41,501 bases of DNA from positions 1 to 41,501 of the forward strand of contig CAIULK010000229.1 of NCBI GenBank assembly GCA_903899885.1, written 5' to 3'. The stretch comes from an uncultured Rhodospirillaceae bacterium. GTDB lineage: Bacteria; Pseudomonadota; Alphaproteobacteria; Rhodospirillales; Magnetospirillaceae. Shown piece by piece: positions 32,987 through 41,501 of this stretch. The translations under genes were made by a program, and so were the position numbers. The notes under the pieces are model-generated. The model was given only the letters and a program-made list of their open reading frames with translations, searched no databases and was not told where the DNA came from. The stretch's first letter is position 1. Every line of letters starts with the position of its first letter.

Positions 32987-33352
32987 ATGACGCGCCGTAT
33001 CCGCCAAAAAGCAACCGCCTGGGCCGGACTTGTTCTGCTGGCCGTGACCGTGCTGGCGGCGGCGTTCGCGGCGCGGGGCGCGCCGTCGGTGGCCGGGTCC
33101 GCCACCATCTGCACGCCGACGGGGATGAGGGCGGTGGGACACGCCATCCCCTCGACGCCGTCTTCGGAACACGAACGCCGCTGTGTTTTTTGCCTGCCGT
33201 TGATGCAAGCCGGTCTGGCGCCGCCGCCGTCGATCATCGCGTCGCCAAAACCGGTGTTGAGCGATACGCCGATGGCTGTGCCGAAGGGCGCTCCGGCCCG
33301 GCCGGTTTTGTTGGCTGGGGCGGCGTTGAGCCGGGCTCCGCCCGCCGTTTGA
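32987..33352 (+). CDS. DUF2946-like membrane/exported protein
   Basis: A 121-residue protein with one N-terminal hydrophobic helix (WAGLVLLAVTVLAAAFAA), a C-x2-C pair in RRCVFCLP and a Pro/Ala-rich tail. This is the pattern of DUF2946 proteins, which are often found beside copper-handling genes. Here the PCu(A)C copper chaperone gene follows after 67 bases. A role in metal handling is inferred from that. The ATG at 32987 lacks a clear ribosome site; a TTG overlapping the Crp stop (32948) is an alternative start giving 13 more residues. Confidence 0.55.
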   Translation: MTRRIRQKATAWAGLVLLAVTVLAAAFAARGAPSVAGSATICTPTGMRAVGHAIPSTPSSEHERRCVFCLPLMQAGLAPPPSIIASPKPVLSDTPMAVPKGAPARPVLLAGAALSRAPPAV

Positions 33353-33419
33353 CGCAGTTTCACCCGCTGTCCGATTCTTTCATACCTCCGGGGCTTCCAC
33401 CCCGAACAGGAGTTCAAGC

Positions 33420-33884
33420 ATGACCCTTCGTTCCGTATTCCTCGCGGCCCTGCTGCTGCTGGCCGGTACCGCCCAAGCCGCCGACGTCACCGCCGGTTCC
33501 CTGACCATCAGCCACGCCTGGGCGCGTGCCGCGATGAACGGCGCCAACGGCGCCGCCTATGTCACCGTCACCAACGCGGGCACCGAGGGCGACCGTTTGG
33601 TCGCCGCCGCTTCGCCGGTGGCCGCCAAGGTCGAACTGCATGTTCACCTCATGGAAGATGGGGTGATGAAGATGCGCCCCGTGGATGGCATCGATATCGG
33701 CCCGGGCGCGGCCGTGGAATTCCATCCGGGCGGCTATCACGTGATGCTGCTGGGCCTGACCGGCCCGCTGACCGCCGGAACCAGCTTCCCGATGACCCTG
33801 ACCTTCGCCAAGGCCGGCGCCGTTGCGGTGACCGTCGAGGTGAAGGGGATGGGCATGGACGGCGAACACGATCATCATCATTAA
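33420..33884 (+). CDS. Periplasmic copper chaperone PCu(A)C
   Basis: A 154-residue secreted protein with signal peptide (cleavage after …GTAQA, residue ~20). It carries the exact copper motif H-x10-M-x21-H-x-M at H74, M85, H107 and M109. PCu(A)C proteins hold Cu(I) in the periplasm and help load the CuA/CuB centres of cytochrome oxidases. The C-terminus adds a Met/His-rich tail (GMGMDGEHDHHH) that could bind extra metal. AGGAG lies in front of the ATG. The DUF2946 gene upstream fits a copper role; a hairpin follows the stop. Confidence 0.92.
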   Translation: MTLRSVFLAALLLLAGTAQAADVTAGSLTISHAWARAAMNGANGAAYVTVTNAGTEGDRLVAAASPVAAKVELHVHLMEDGVMKMRPVDGIDIGPGAAVEFHPGGYHVMLLGLTGPLTAGTSFPMTLTFAKAGAVAVTVEVKGMGMDGEHDHHH

Positions 33885-33893
33885 GGATTAACG

Positions 33894-33919
33894 CGCCCGG
33901 AGGGGTGTCCCTCCGGGCG
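33894..33919 (+). terminator. Hairpin after the copper chaperone gene
   Basis: An 11-base perfect stem (CGCCCGGAGGG / CCCTCCGGGCG) with a GTGT loop, 9 bases past the PCu(A)C stop, followed by TGATTTCC. A GC-rich stem with a weak T-tract. Confidence 0.65.
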
Positions 33920-33947
33920 TGATTTCCGCTAGGTGTTGGGGATCTCC

Positions 33948-34511
33948 ATGTCCGACGGCGACAGAGTTCAGATTTCCGCAGTTCGAACCGAAGACTCGCC
34001 CATTTTGTTCCGGTGGGCGAACGATGTCGGCATTGCCCATATGAACGGGCCGTTCCGGCCCACCGATTGGCCCAGCCATAACGACTGGTTCTTGGGGCTT
34101 AGCCACGATGCCGCCAAGGTGGTGTTCGCCATCCGGATGAAGGAGGACGGCCGTTTGATCGGCTATGTCCAGCTTTCGGGAATCCATCCGGTGTTCCGCT
34201 CGGCCGATCTGGGCATCGTCATCGGCGAGGAGGAGGACCGCTCAAAGGGATACGGGCAAGAAGCCTTGCGCCAAATGCTCGATTTCGCGTGGACGGATTT
34301 GAACCTGAATCGGATCGGCCTGTTCGTGTTCGGCCGCAACGAACGCGCCATTACCGCCTATCAAAGGGTGGGTTTCGAGCTGGAAGGGGTTCTGCGCCGC
34401 GCCGCCTATGTCGATGGCGCCTATGTCGATATCACGGTGATGGGCGTTTTGAACCCGGCTGTTACACTGGGTTACACGGACCGAGACAAAGGCGATACCG
34501 GCCCCTCTTAA
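33948..34511 (+). CDS. GNAT-family N-acetyltransferase (RimJ/RimL type)
   Basis: A 187-residue GNAT acetyltransferase: a first strand VQISAVRTEDSPILFRWAND and the acetyl-CoA site GIVIGEEEDRSKGYGQEALRQML (the R/Q-x2-G-x-G/A motif in SKGYGQEA). It ends with the NERAITAYQRVGFELEGVLR and DGAYVDITVMGVL segments usual in RimJ/RimL-like enzymes. The acceptor may be a protein N-terminus, an amino acid or an amino sugar; sequence does not decide. ATG 33948 has GGGGA upstream. It lies 10 bases before the RND permease and may share its transcript. Confidence 0.85.
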   Translation: MSDGDRVQISAVRTEDSPILFRWANDVGIAHMNGPFRPTDWPSHNDWFLGLSHDAAKVVFAIRMKEDGRLIGYVQLSGIHPVFRSADLGIVIGEEEDRSKGYGQEALRQMLDFAWTDLNLNRIGLFVFGRNERAITAYQRVGFELEGVLRRAAYVDGAYVDITVMGVLNPAVTLGYTDRDKGDTGPS

Positions 34512-34521
34512 TGGAACCTTG

Positions 34522-37500
34522 ATGAACATCTCGACGCCGTTTATTCACCGTCCGATCGCCACATGGTTGCTTGCCTTCGCGGTGGTGTTGGCCGGGGTGC
34601 TGGGATATCGCTGGCTGCCGGTTTCGGCGTTGCCGCAGGTCGATTTTCCGACCATTCAGGTGACCACCCAATTGCCCGGCGCCTCGGCCGATACGATGGC
34701 CTCGTTGGTCACCACGCCGCTGGAACGCCAATTCGGCCTGATTCCGGGGCTGACCACGATGCTGTCAACCTCGTCCTCGTCGCTCAGCGCGGTGACGCTG
34801 CAATTCGATCTGTCCAAGGATATCGACACGGCGGCCGAGGATGTGCAGGCCGCGATCAACGCGGCGCGCGGCGTGCTGCCGACCAATCTTCCCTATCCGC
34901 CGGTCTATTCCAAGGTCAACCCCGCCGATCCGCCGGTCCTGACCCTGGCGCTGACCTCCGAAACCTTGCCGATCGCCAAGGTCAACGATGCCGCCGATAC
35001 CATCTTGGCGCAGAAAATGGCGCAGATCACCGGGGTCGGGCGGGTCACCGTGCAGGGCGGACAGAAACCGGCCTGGCGGGTCCAGATCGACCCGGCCCGG
35101 CTGTCGGCGATGAACTTAAGTTTGGAGGACGTACGGACCGCCCTGTCCAAGAACAATGTCAACCTGCCCAAGGGCGCGTTCGACGGCCCCAGCCAAGCCC
35201 TGTCGCTGGGCGCCAACGATCAGGTGACCGATACCGCCGATTTCCAAGATTTGATCATCGCCGTCCGCAACAACGCCCCGGTACGGGTGCGCGATGTCGG
35301 CACCGTGGCCGAGGGGGTCGAGGATGCGCGGGTGGCGGGTTGGGTCGATGGCCAACCGGCGGTGATCATCGACGTGCAGCGCCAGCCGGGGGCCAATGTC
35401 GTCGATACCGCGCGGCGCATCAAGGAGTTGCTGCCCGACTTGGCGCGCTCGATCGCGTCGGGGATCAAAATCCGGGTCTTGGCCGACCGCACCGTGACCA
35501 TCCGGGCCTCGGTCGCCGATGTCGAGTTCACCTTGGTGCTGACGGTCGGGCTGGTGATCTTGGTGATCGGGCTGTTCTTGCGCAACGGGCGCGCCACCTT
35601 GATCCCGGCGGTGGCCTTGCCCTTGTCGCTGATCGGCACCTTCGGGGTGATGGCCTTGTCGGGCTTCTCGCTCGATAACCTGTCGTTGATGGCGCTGACC
35701 ATCTCGTCGGGCTTCGTGGTCGATGACGCGATCGTGATGATCGAAAACGTCGTCCGCCAGATGGAACTGGGCAAGCCGCCCTTTCGCGCCGCCTTGGATG
35801 GGGCGGGCGAGATCGGCTTTACCATCGTTTCGCTGACCGTGTCGCTGGTCGCGGTGTTTATTCCGCTGCTGTTCATGACCGGCATCGTCGGGCGTCTGTT
35901 CCGGGAATTCGCGCTGACCTTGTCGGCGGCGGTGGTGGTGTCGGCGGTGGTGTCGCTGACGCTGACCCCGATGATGTGCGCCCATCATCTGCGCGGCGCG
36001 TCCGAAGCGCGGTCCGGCGCTTTTTTCATGGCCTTGCTGCGCGGGTACGAGCGTACCCTGGCCGTGGTGCTGCGCCATCAGAAACTGACCCTGCTGGTGA
36101 CGGTGGCGACCCTGGCGGCGACCATGGTCTTGTACGTGGTGGCGCCCAAGGGCTTCCTGCCCGCCCAAGATACCGGTCTTTTGGTGGCGACCACCGACGC
36201 GACGCCGGGGGTGTCGTTTGCTGCCTTGTCGCGGTTGCAGCGTGAAGCCGCCGACCGGGTGCGGCGCGATCCGGCGGTGGAATCGGTCGCCTCGTTCCTG
36301 GGGGCGGGCACGGTCAATCTGACCGCCAACACCGGCCATCTGTCGATCACCTTGAAGCCGCACGGCCAGCGGGCCGACACCGCCGAGGTTGTGGTGCGGC
36401 GTTTGTCGGCGGCGTTGAGCGGGATTCCCAACCTGGAGGTCCATCTGCGGGCCGCCCAGGACATTCAGTTGTCGCCCAACGTCTCGCGCACCCAATACCA
36501 ATACGCGCTGTCGGATATCCGGGCGGGTGAATTAGCGCAGTGGGTGCCCAAGCTGCTGGACGCGATCGGCAAGCTGCCCGGCATTACCGACGCCGCCAGC
36601 GATTCGCAAAACGGCGCGCCGCTTTTGGATTTGAAGGTCGATCGCGATCTGGCGACCCGGATGGGGGTGCTGCCGCAAGCGATCGACGATACCTTGTACG
36701 ACGCCTTCGGCCAACGGCCGGTGACCACGGTTTACAGCCAAGTCAATCAGTACCGGGTGATTCTGGAAGTGTTGCCCGAGCAGCAAAGCGGGCCCGAGAC
36801 CCTGTCGTCGCTGTATGTCCGCGCCTCGGGTGGCGCGCTGGTGCCTTTGAACACCTTCGTCACGCAAGAGCGCACCCAGGCGCCGCTGCTGATTAGTCAC
36901 CTGAACCAGTTTCCGGCGGCGACGCTGTCGTTCAACCTTGCCCCCGGCGCCGCGCTGGGCGACGCGATCACCGCGATCGAGGCGGCCGGGCACGCGCTGG
37001 GCTTGCCCGAAACCATCGCCGGGGTGTTTTCCGGCGATGCCGCCGAATTCCGCCGCTCGCTGTCGGGCGAATTGTGGCTGGTTCTGGCCGCCGTGGTGGT
37101 GATCTACATTGTTCTGGGCGTGCTGTATGAAAGCTGGATCCACCCGGTGACCATTCTCTCGACGCTTCCTTCCGCCGGGGTGGGGGCGCTGTTGGCGCTG
37201 CGGGCGACCGGCCAGGATCTGTCGCTGGTCGGTTTGATCGGCATCGTTTTGCTGATGGGCATCGTCAAGAAGAACGCGATCATGATGATCGACTTCGCGC
37301 TGGTTGCCGAACGCGACGACGGCCTGTCGCCCGAGGACGCCATCACGCGCGCCGCCAGTCTGCGCTTCCGCCCGATCATGATGACCACGATGGCCGCCTT
37401 GCTGGGGGCGCTGCCCCTGGCGCTGGACATGGGGGTCGGCGCCGAGCTGCGCCGCCCGATGGGCATCGCCATTGTCGGCGGGCTGCTGCTGTCGCAGGCC

Positions 37501-37563
37501 CTGACCCTTTACACCACGCCGGTGGTCTATCTGGCGCTGGACCGTTTCCGCAGGGCGGTCTGA
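34522..37563 (+). CDS. RND efflux permease (MdtB-like)
   Basis: A 1013-residue inner-membrane RND transporter with twelve expected transmembrane helices and two large periplasmic loops. The proton-relay aspartate pair is visible in helix 4 (GFVVDDAIVMIENVV). The HAE1-type signature FPTIQVTTQLPGASADTMASLVTTPLE follows the first helix. It resembles MdtB/MdtC, which work as a heteromeric pair. The ATG at 34522 follows a short GGA; its stop overlaps the next permease start (TGATG), so the two are translated together. No membrane-fusion adaptor gene precedes it. Confidence 0.9.
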   Translation: MNISTPFIHRPIATWLLAFAVVLAGVLGYRWLPVSALPQVDFPTIQVTTQLPGASADTMASLVTTPLERQFGLIPGLTTMLSTSSSSLSAVTLQFDLSKDIDTAAEDVQAAINAARGVLPTNLPYPPVYSKVNPADPPVLTLALTSETLPIAKVNDAADTILAQKMAQITGVGRVTVQGGQKPAWRVQIDPARLSAMNLSLEDVRTALSKNNVNLPKGAFDGPSQALSLGANDQVTDTADFQDLIIAVRNNAPVRVRDVGTVAEGVEDARVAGWVDGQPAVIIDVQRQPGANVVDTARRIKELLPDLARSIASGIKIRVLADRTVTIRASVADVEFTLVLTVGLVILVIGLFLRNGRATLIPAVALPLSLIGTFGVMALSGFSLDNLSLMALTISSGFVVDDAIVMIENVVRQMELGKPPFRAALDGAGEIGFTIVSLTVSLVAVFIPLLFMTGIVGRLFREFALTLSAAVVVSAVVSLTLTPMMCAHHLRGASEARSGAFFMALLRGYERTLAVVLRHQKLTLLVTVATLAATMVLYVVAPKGFLPAQDTGLLVATTDATPGVSFAALSRLQREAADRVRRDPAVESVASFLGAGTVNLTANTGHLSITLKPHGQRADTAEVVVRRLSAALSGIPNLEVHLRAAQDIQLSPNVSRTQYQYALSDIRAGELAQWVPKLLDAIGKLPGITDAASDSQNGAPLLDLKVDRDLATRMGVLPQAIDDTLYDAFGQRPVTTVYSQVNQYRVILEVLPEQQSGPETLSSLYVRASGGALVPLNTFVTQERTQAPLLISHLNQFPAATLSFNLAPGAALGDAITAIEAAGHALGLPETIAGVFSGDAAEFRRSLSGELWLVLAAVVVIYIVLGVLYESWIHPVTILSTLPSAGVGALLALRATGQDLSLVGLIGIVLLMGIVKKNAIMMIDFALVAERDDGLSPEDAITRAASLRFRPIMMTTMAALLGALPLALDMGVGAELRRPMGIAIVGGLLLSQALTLYTTPVVYLALDRFRRAV

Positions 37564-40500
37564 TGGAACGGATCATCTTCCGGCCCGTGGGTGTCAGCCT
37601 GTTGGCCCTGGGGGTGTTCCTGGCCGGGATGGCGGCATTCGTTCTGCTGCCGGTGGCGCCGTTGCCGGCGGTCGATATTCCGACCATTCAAATCTCGGCC
37701 AACCTGCCGGGTGCCGATCCCGAAACCATGGCCGCCACCGTCGCCGCCCCCTTGGAACGCCGGTTGGGTGAGATCGCCGGGGTCACCGAAATGACCTCGA
37801 CCAGTTCGCTGGGCTCGGTCTCGATCGTTGTGCAGTTCGATCTGAAACGCAATGTCGATGGCGCCGCCCACGACGTGCAGGCCGCGATCAACGCCGCCAT
37901 GGGGGACCTGGCCGGGGATCTGCCGACGCCGCCGGTCTATCGCAAGGTCAACCCGGCGGATGCGCCGGTTCTGATTTTGGCGGTGTCCTCGGACACGCTG
38001 ACCATGGCCCAAGTGTTCGATGCAGCCGATTCGATTCTGTCGCAGCGGATTTCGCAGATCGAGGGGGTGGCCCAGGTCATGGTCAACGGCGCCCAGAAAC
38101 CGGCGGTGCGGGTGCGGGTCAATCCGAACACCGTCGCCCAGATGGGTTTGGGGATGGAGGATGTGCGAACCGCGCTGACCAACGCCAATGCCGACAATCC
38201 GAAGGGCGGGTTCGATGGCCCTACCCAATCGCTGCCCATCGCGCTCAATGACCAGTTGTTCACGGCGGCGGGGGTGGCGCCCTTGATCTTGAAGGCGCGA
38301 GACGGCGCGGTGGTGCGTTTGTCGGCGGTCGCCTCGGTGGTCGATGGGGTGGAAAACACTCGGTTGGCGGGGTGGTTCAATCGCGATCCGGCGGTTTTGC
38401 TGATCATCACCAAGCAGGTTAATGCCAACGTCATCGAGACCGTCGATCGCATCAAGGATCTGCTGCCGGAACTGGAACGCTGGATGCCGGTGGGTGCCAA
38501 GGTCACGGTGGTGTCGGACCGCACCGGCAACATTCGCGCCAATGTGCACGACGTCGAGCGCACGCTGGCGATCAGCATCACCTTGGTGATCCTGGTGGTC
38601 TATCTGTCGCTGGGCCGGATGACCCCGACCCTGGCGGCCAGTGTCACCGTGCCCCTGTCCTTGGCCTCGACCTTCGCGGTGATGAAGCTGCTGGGCTATG
38701 GGCTGGACAATATCTCGCTGATGGCGCTGACCATTTCGGTCGGTTTCGTGGTGGACGACGCGATCGTGATGATCGAGAACATCGCCCGCCATATCGAAAA
38801 GGGCGAGGCGGCGCTGCCCGCGGCGATCCGGGGGGCGCGCGAGATCGTCTTCACGGTGGTGTCGATCAGCCTGTCGCTGGTCGCGGTGTTCATCCCGTTG
38901 CTGTTCATGGGCGGCGTTATCGGCCGGTTGTTCCGGGAATTCGCGGTCACCCTGACGGTGGCGATCCTGGCCAGTTGCGTGGTGTCGCTGACCGTGACGC
39001 CGACGGTCTATGGCCATTTGATGCACCGCCGCCGTCACGGCAGGCCGTCCCGGATGGCGCGCGGCGGCGAGGCGACCATGGAACATGCCCGGCGGTTGTA
39101 TCTAAGGGGGTTGGCGGTCACCATGCGCCACCCGCGCCTGACCCTGTCGACCTTGGTGCTGACCATCGCGGCGACAATCTATCTGTATGGCCAAGTGCCC
39201 AAGGGATTCTTCCCGCCGCAAGACACCGGCATGATCATGGCGGTCACCGAGGGGCGGACCGATATTCCCTTCCGCGAAATCACCGTCTTGCAACGCAAGG
39301 CCGCCGACATCATCCTGGGGGACCCCGGCGTCGATACCTTGGCGTCGTTCGTCGGCGCGGGCGGCGGCATCGCGACCAGCAATCAGGGCCGGCTCTTCGT
39401 CAGCCTGAAGCCGCTGGACCAGCGCGGGGTGTCGGCCGACCAGATCATCGCGCGATTGCGTCCGAAACTGGCCAAGGTCCAAGGGCTTGCAACGTTCATG
39501 CAGGCCGGCCAGGACATCCGGGTCGGCGGGCGGATGGGCAAGGCCGCCTTTCAGTTCGTGCTGTGGGATGAATCGCTGGACGAACTGCGCGAATGGACCC
39601 CAAAATTGATCGCGCGGCTGAAAACCGTGCCGGGACTGACCGACGTGACCAGCGATCAAGACGCGGCGATCCCGCAAGTGACCGTGGTCGTCGATCGCGA
39701 CGCCGCCGCGCGCCTGGGTGTCACGGCCAGCGATGTCGATCAGGTTTTGGAAGACGCCTTCGCCCAACGGCAAGTATCGACCATCTACACCCAGCGCAAT
39801 CAGTACAAGGTGGTGCTGGAAGTCGATCCCGCGTGGCAGAATACCCCCGATTCGCTGCACGCGCTGCATGTCGCGTCGGCCAACGGCGGGCTGGTGCCGC
39901 TGGATGCGGTTGCTCATTACAGCGTGGGACCGGCCCCGGTCTCGGTCTCGCACCAAGGGCAGTTTCCGGCGGCGACGCTGTCGTTCAATCTGGCGGGGGG
40001 AGCGGCCTTGGGCGACGCCACCAAAAGCGTGCTCGACGCGGGCGCCGCGATCGGTCTGCCGCCCGGCATTCATGCCGAATTCGCGGGCAATGCCAAGGCC
40101 TTCGCCGACTCGCTCAAGGACGAGCCGCTGTTGATCGGCGCGGCGCTGCTGGCGATCTATATCGTCCTGGGGGTTCTGTACGAAAGCTGGATTCACCCGG
40201 TGACGATTCTGTCGACCCTGCCCTCGGCTGGGTTGGGTGCCTTGCTCGCACTGCTGGTCACCGGCACCGAGCTGACCTTGATCAGCATCATCGGGGTGAT
40301 TCTGCTGATGGGGATCGTTAAAAAGAACGGCATCATTCTGGTCGATTTTGCCCTGGCCGCCGAACGCGAACGCGGGGTCAACCCGACCCGCGCGATTTTG
40401 ATGGCGTGCCGTCAGCGCTTCCGGCCGATCATCATGACCACCTTGACCGCCCTGTTGGGCGCGGTGCCGCTGGCCTTGGCGACGGGAGCGGGGGGCGCCT

Positions 40501-40637
40501 TGCGGCGGCCGCTGGGAATCGCCATCGTCGGCGGGCTCTTGGTGTCGCAGGCCCTTACGCTTTACACCACACCGGCATTATACTTGGCGTTCGCCGAGAT
40601 GGTTCGCTGGTGGCGGCGCAGGAGGACGATACCGTGA
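37563..40637 (+). CDS. RND efflux permease (MdtC-like)
   Basis: A 1024-residue RND permease partner of the preceding gene. It has the proton-relay pair GFVVDDAIVMIENIAR, the inner-loop start IPTIQISANLPGADPETMAATVAAPLE, and conserved C-terminal helices ending SQALTLYTTPALYLAFAEM. The two permeases share clear similarity along their length (for instance VLYESWIHPVTILSTLPSAG in both), so they derive from a duplication as in MdtBC. Expected to form a heterotrimeric drug or metabolite pump. Its stop overlaps the outer-membrane lipoprotein gene's GTG start by four bases. Confidence 0.9.
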   Translation: MERIIFRPVGVSLLALGVFLAGMAAFVLLPVAPLPAVDIPTIQISANLPGADPETMAATVAAPLERRLGEIAGVTEMTSTSSLGSVSIVVQFDLKRNVDGAAHDVQAAINAAMGDLAGDLPTPPVYRKVNPADAPVLILAVSSDTLTMAQVFDAADSILSQRISQIEGVAQVMVNGAQKPAVRVRVNPNTVAQMGLGMEDVRTALTNANADNPKGGFDGPTQSLPIALNDQLFTAAGVAPLILKARDGAVVRLSAVASVVDGVENTRLAGWFNRDPAVLLIITKQVNANVIETVDRIKDLLPELERWMPVGAKVTVVSDRTGNIRANVHDVERTLAISITLVILVVYLSLGRMTPTLAASVTVPLSLASTFAVMKLLGYGLDNISLMALTISVGFVVDDAIVMIENIARHIEKGEAALPAAIRGAREIVFTVVSISLSLVAVFIPLLFMGGVIGRLFREFAVTLTVAILASCVVSLTVTPTVYGHLMHRRRHGRPSRMARGGEATMEHARRLYLRGLAVTMRHPRLTLSTLVLTIAATIYLYGQVPKGFFPPQDTGMIMAVTEGRTDIPFREITVLQRKAADIILGDPGVDTLASFVGAGGGIATSNQGRLFVSLKPLDQRGVSADQIIARLRPKLAKVQGLATFMQAGQDIRVGGRMGKAAFQFVLWDESLDELREWTPKLIARLKTVPGLTDVTSDQDAAIPQVTVVVDRDAAARLGVTASDVDQVLEDAFAQRQVSTIYTQRNQYKVVLEVDPAWQNTPDSLHALHVASANGGLVPLDAVAHYSVGPAPVSVSHQGQFPAATLSFNLAGGAALGDATKSVLDAGAAIGLPPGIHAEFAGNAKAFADSLKDEPLLIGAALLAIYIVLGVLYESWIHPVTILSTLPSAGLGALLALLVTGTELTLISIIGVILLMGIVKKNGIILVDFALAAERERGVNPTRAILMACRQRFRPIIMTTLTALLGAVPLALATGAGGALRRPLGIAIVGGLLVSQALTLYTTPALYLAFAEMVRWWRRRRTIP

Positions 40638-41501
40638 GAGCCTGGATTTTTCTGGTGGCGGCTCTGGTCGCCGGTTGTTCGGTGGGGGAGGACTACCAAA
40701 AACCCGCGACACCCGAACCGGCGGCCTGGGTAACCGACGCCGGGGGCGAAACCGCGTGGCCGTCCGCCGATTGGTGGACGCGGTTCACCTCGCCCCGTTT
40801 GAACGCCCTGATGGCGGCGGCGGAAACCGCCAACCCGGACGTCGCGGCGGCCCAAGCCCGGGTGCGCGAAGCCGATGCCCAGGTGCGGATCTCGGGGGCG
40901 GCGCTGGTGCCGTCGGTGTCGGGGGCGGGCTCGGGAACCCGCGCGCGGACCGGCTATGGCGACGCGCTGCGCGGCGGCACGCTGACCAAGGCGCCGTTGT
41001 ACAACACCACGGAACTGTCCCTGACCGCGTCCTATGAAATCGATTTTTGGGGCAAGAACCGCTCGGCGGCGGATTCGGCCGAGGCATCGGCGCGGCAAAG
41101 CCGGTTCGATCTGCGCACGGCGCGTCTGACGGTGCAGGCCGGGGTGGCATCAACTTATTTCGACATGGTCGGGCAAACCAAACGGCTAGCCGTGGCCAAG
41201 GAGGCGGTCGCCAACGCCGAGGATGTCCTGAGCGTTCTGAATGACCGGCTGGCGGGCGGCACCGCCACCATCTTGGATGTCGCGCAGCAGGAATCGGTGG
41301 TGGCCGCCCAACGGGCGACGCTGGCCCCGATCGAGCAGCAAATCCGCCAGGATGCCAACGCCTTGGCCATTCTGGCCGGCCGCACCCCAATCGAAGTGAC
41401 CACCGAGGTCGAAACCCTGCGCTCGATCGCGCTGCCGGTGATCCGTCCCGGCTTGCCGTCGGACCTGTTGATGCGGCGGCCCGATGTCCGTTCGGCCGAG
41501 G
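40634..41501 (+). CDS. NodT/OprM-family outer membrane efflux lipoprotein (partial, runs off window)
   Basis: The first 289 codons of a TolC-type channel of the NodT group. It starts with GTG at 40634 overlapping the permease stop and has a lipoprotein signal ending L-V-A-G-C. VGEDYQKPATPEPAAW and NTTELSLTASYEIDFWGKNRSAADSA follow, and the segment at the window edge is LPSDLLMRRPDVRSAE, all typical of the family. It forms the outer-membrane exit duct for the RND pump encoded just upstream. The 3' end and any adaptor gene lie beyond 41501. Confidence 0.92.
   Translation, partial: MRAWIFLVAALVAGCSVGEDYQKPATPEPAAWVTDAGGETAWPSADWWTRFTSPRLNALMAAAETANPDVAAAQARVREADAQVRISGAALVPSVSGAGSGTRARTGYGDALRGGTLTKAPLYNTTELSLTASYEIDFWGKNRSAADSAEASARQSRFDLRTARLTVQAGVASTYFDMVGQTKRLAVAKEAVANAEDVLSVLNDRLAGGTATILDVAQQESVVAAQRATLAPIEQQIRQDANALAILAGRTPIEVTTEVETLRSIALPVIRPGLPSDLLMRRPDVRSAE

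Noticed and set aside
34460-34476. Direct repeat TTACAC TGGG TTACAC upstream of the RND operon
   Set aside because: It lies within the coding end of the acetyltransferase gene and has only two short units; not enough to call an operator.
35116-39086. Two long minus-strand open frames opposite the RND permeases
   Set aside because: Composition dominated by His/Gln/Arg/Gly with no family pattern; antisense to clear transporter genes.
1-41501. CRISPR array, tRNA, rRNA, integrase or phage genes
   Set aside because: Looked for in the intergenic spaces; no regularly spaced repeats, cloverleaf-type sequence or phage structural genes were seen.

Overview
This is a GC-rich, densely coded chromosomal window from an alphaproteobacterium. 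Several features point to that class: the rpoZ-rsh-pdxJ-acpS gene order, a GapR (DUF2312) protein next to pyrE, and an ELM1-family protein. A fused 2-oxoacid:ferredoxin oxidoreductase, a chemoreceptor with a C-terminal PilZ domain (the Azospirillum Tlp1 architecture) and a NifX-like protein make a spirillum of the Rhodospirillales (Magnetospirillum/Azospirillum-like) my best guess. That assignment is inference; no rRNA or tRNA gene was seen.

Layout. 1-58: the first codons of an IS630-type transposase. 146-1622 (-): DUF4197 protein and a DTW-domain tRNA modification enzyme. 1697-3208 (+): a caspase-like lipoprotein. 3201-3779 (-): a decayed histidine kinase/response regulator pair. 3854-6432 (-): korA-korB, divergent from a 2[4Fe-4S] ferredoxin (6661-6906) that ends in a strong terminator. 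7117-9025 (+): a partner-switching module (PP2C phosphatase, STAS antagonist, anti-sigma-type kinase) followed by a glycosyltransferase-TPR protein. 10394-17337 (-): a run of surface-glycan-type genes (FkbM methyltransferase, ELM1 protein, 2OG-Fe(II) oxygenase, large TPR protein) whose first gene is a Cache-HAMP-MCP-PilZ chemoreceptor; a second chemoreceptor lies upstream. 19205-21084 (+): a NifX-like protein and an OprB-type porin preceded by a Fur/Mur-like palindrome. 21086-24865 (-): acpS, pdxJ, rsh, rpoZ.

25014-26535 (+): NYN-domain protein, type-5 uracil-DNA glycosylase, GapR; then pyrE (-). 27442-30318 (+): a 958-residue membrane-anchored protein containing 27 tandem 25-residue coiled-coil repeats, the most unusual gene here and perhaps a polar or envelope scaffold. 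30481-31749 (-): a flavoprotein whose last codons come from an intergenic inverted repeat. 31794-33884 (+): DsrE protein, Crp/Fnr regulator, DUF2946 protein and PCu(A)C copper chaperone. 33948-41501 (+): GNAT acetyltransferase and an RND efflux operon of two permeases plus a NodT-type outer-membrane lipoprotein that runs off the window.

Themes that link genes: low-potential electron transfer (kor/ferredoxin), signalling to motility and surface glycans (partner switch, c-di-GMP chemoreceptor, glycan cluster), stringent response and core metabolism, and metal handling and efflux. No CRISPR array, prophage, rRNA or tRNA was recognised. The only stretch above 300 bases without an intact gene is 3209-3853, which holds the decayed two-component genes and a terminator.
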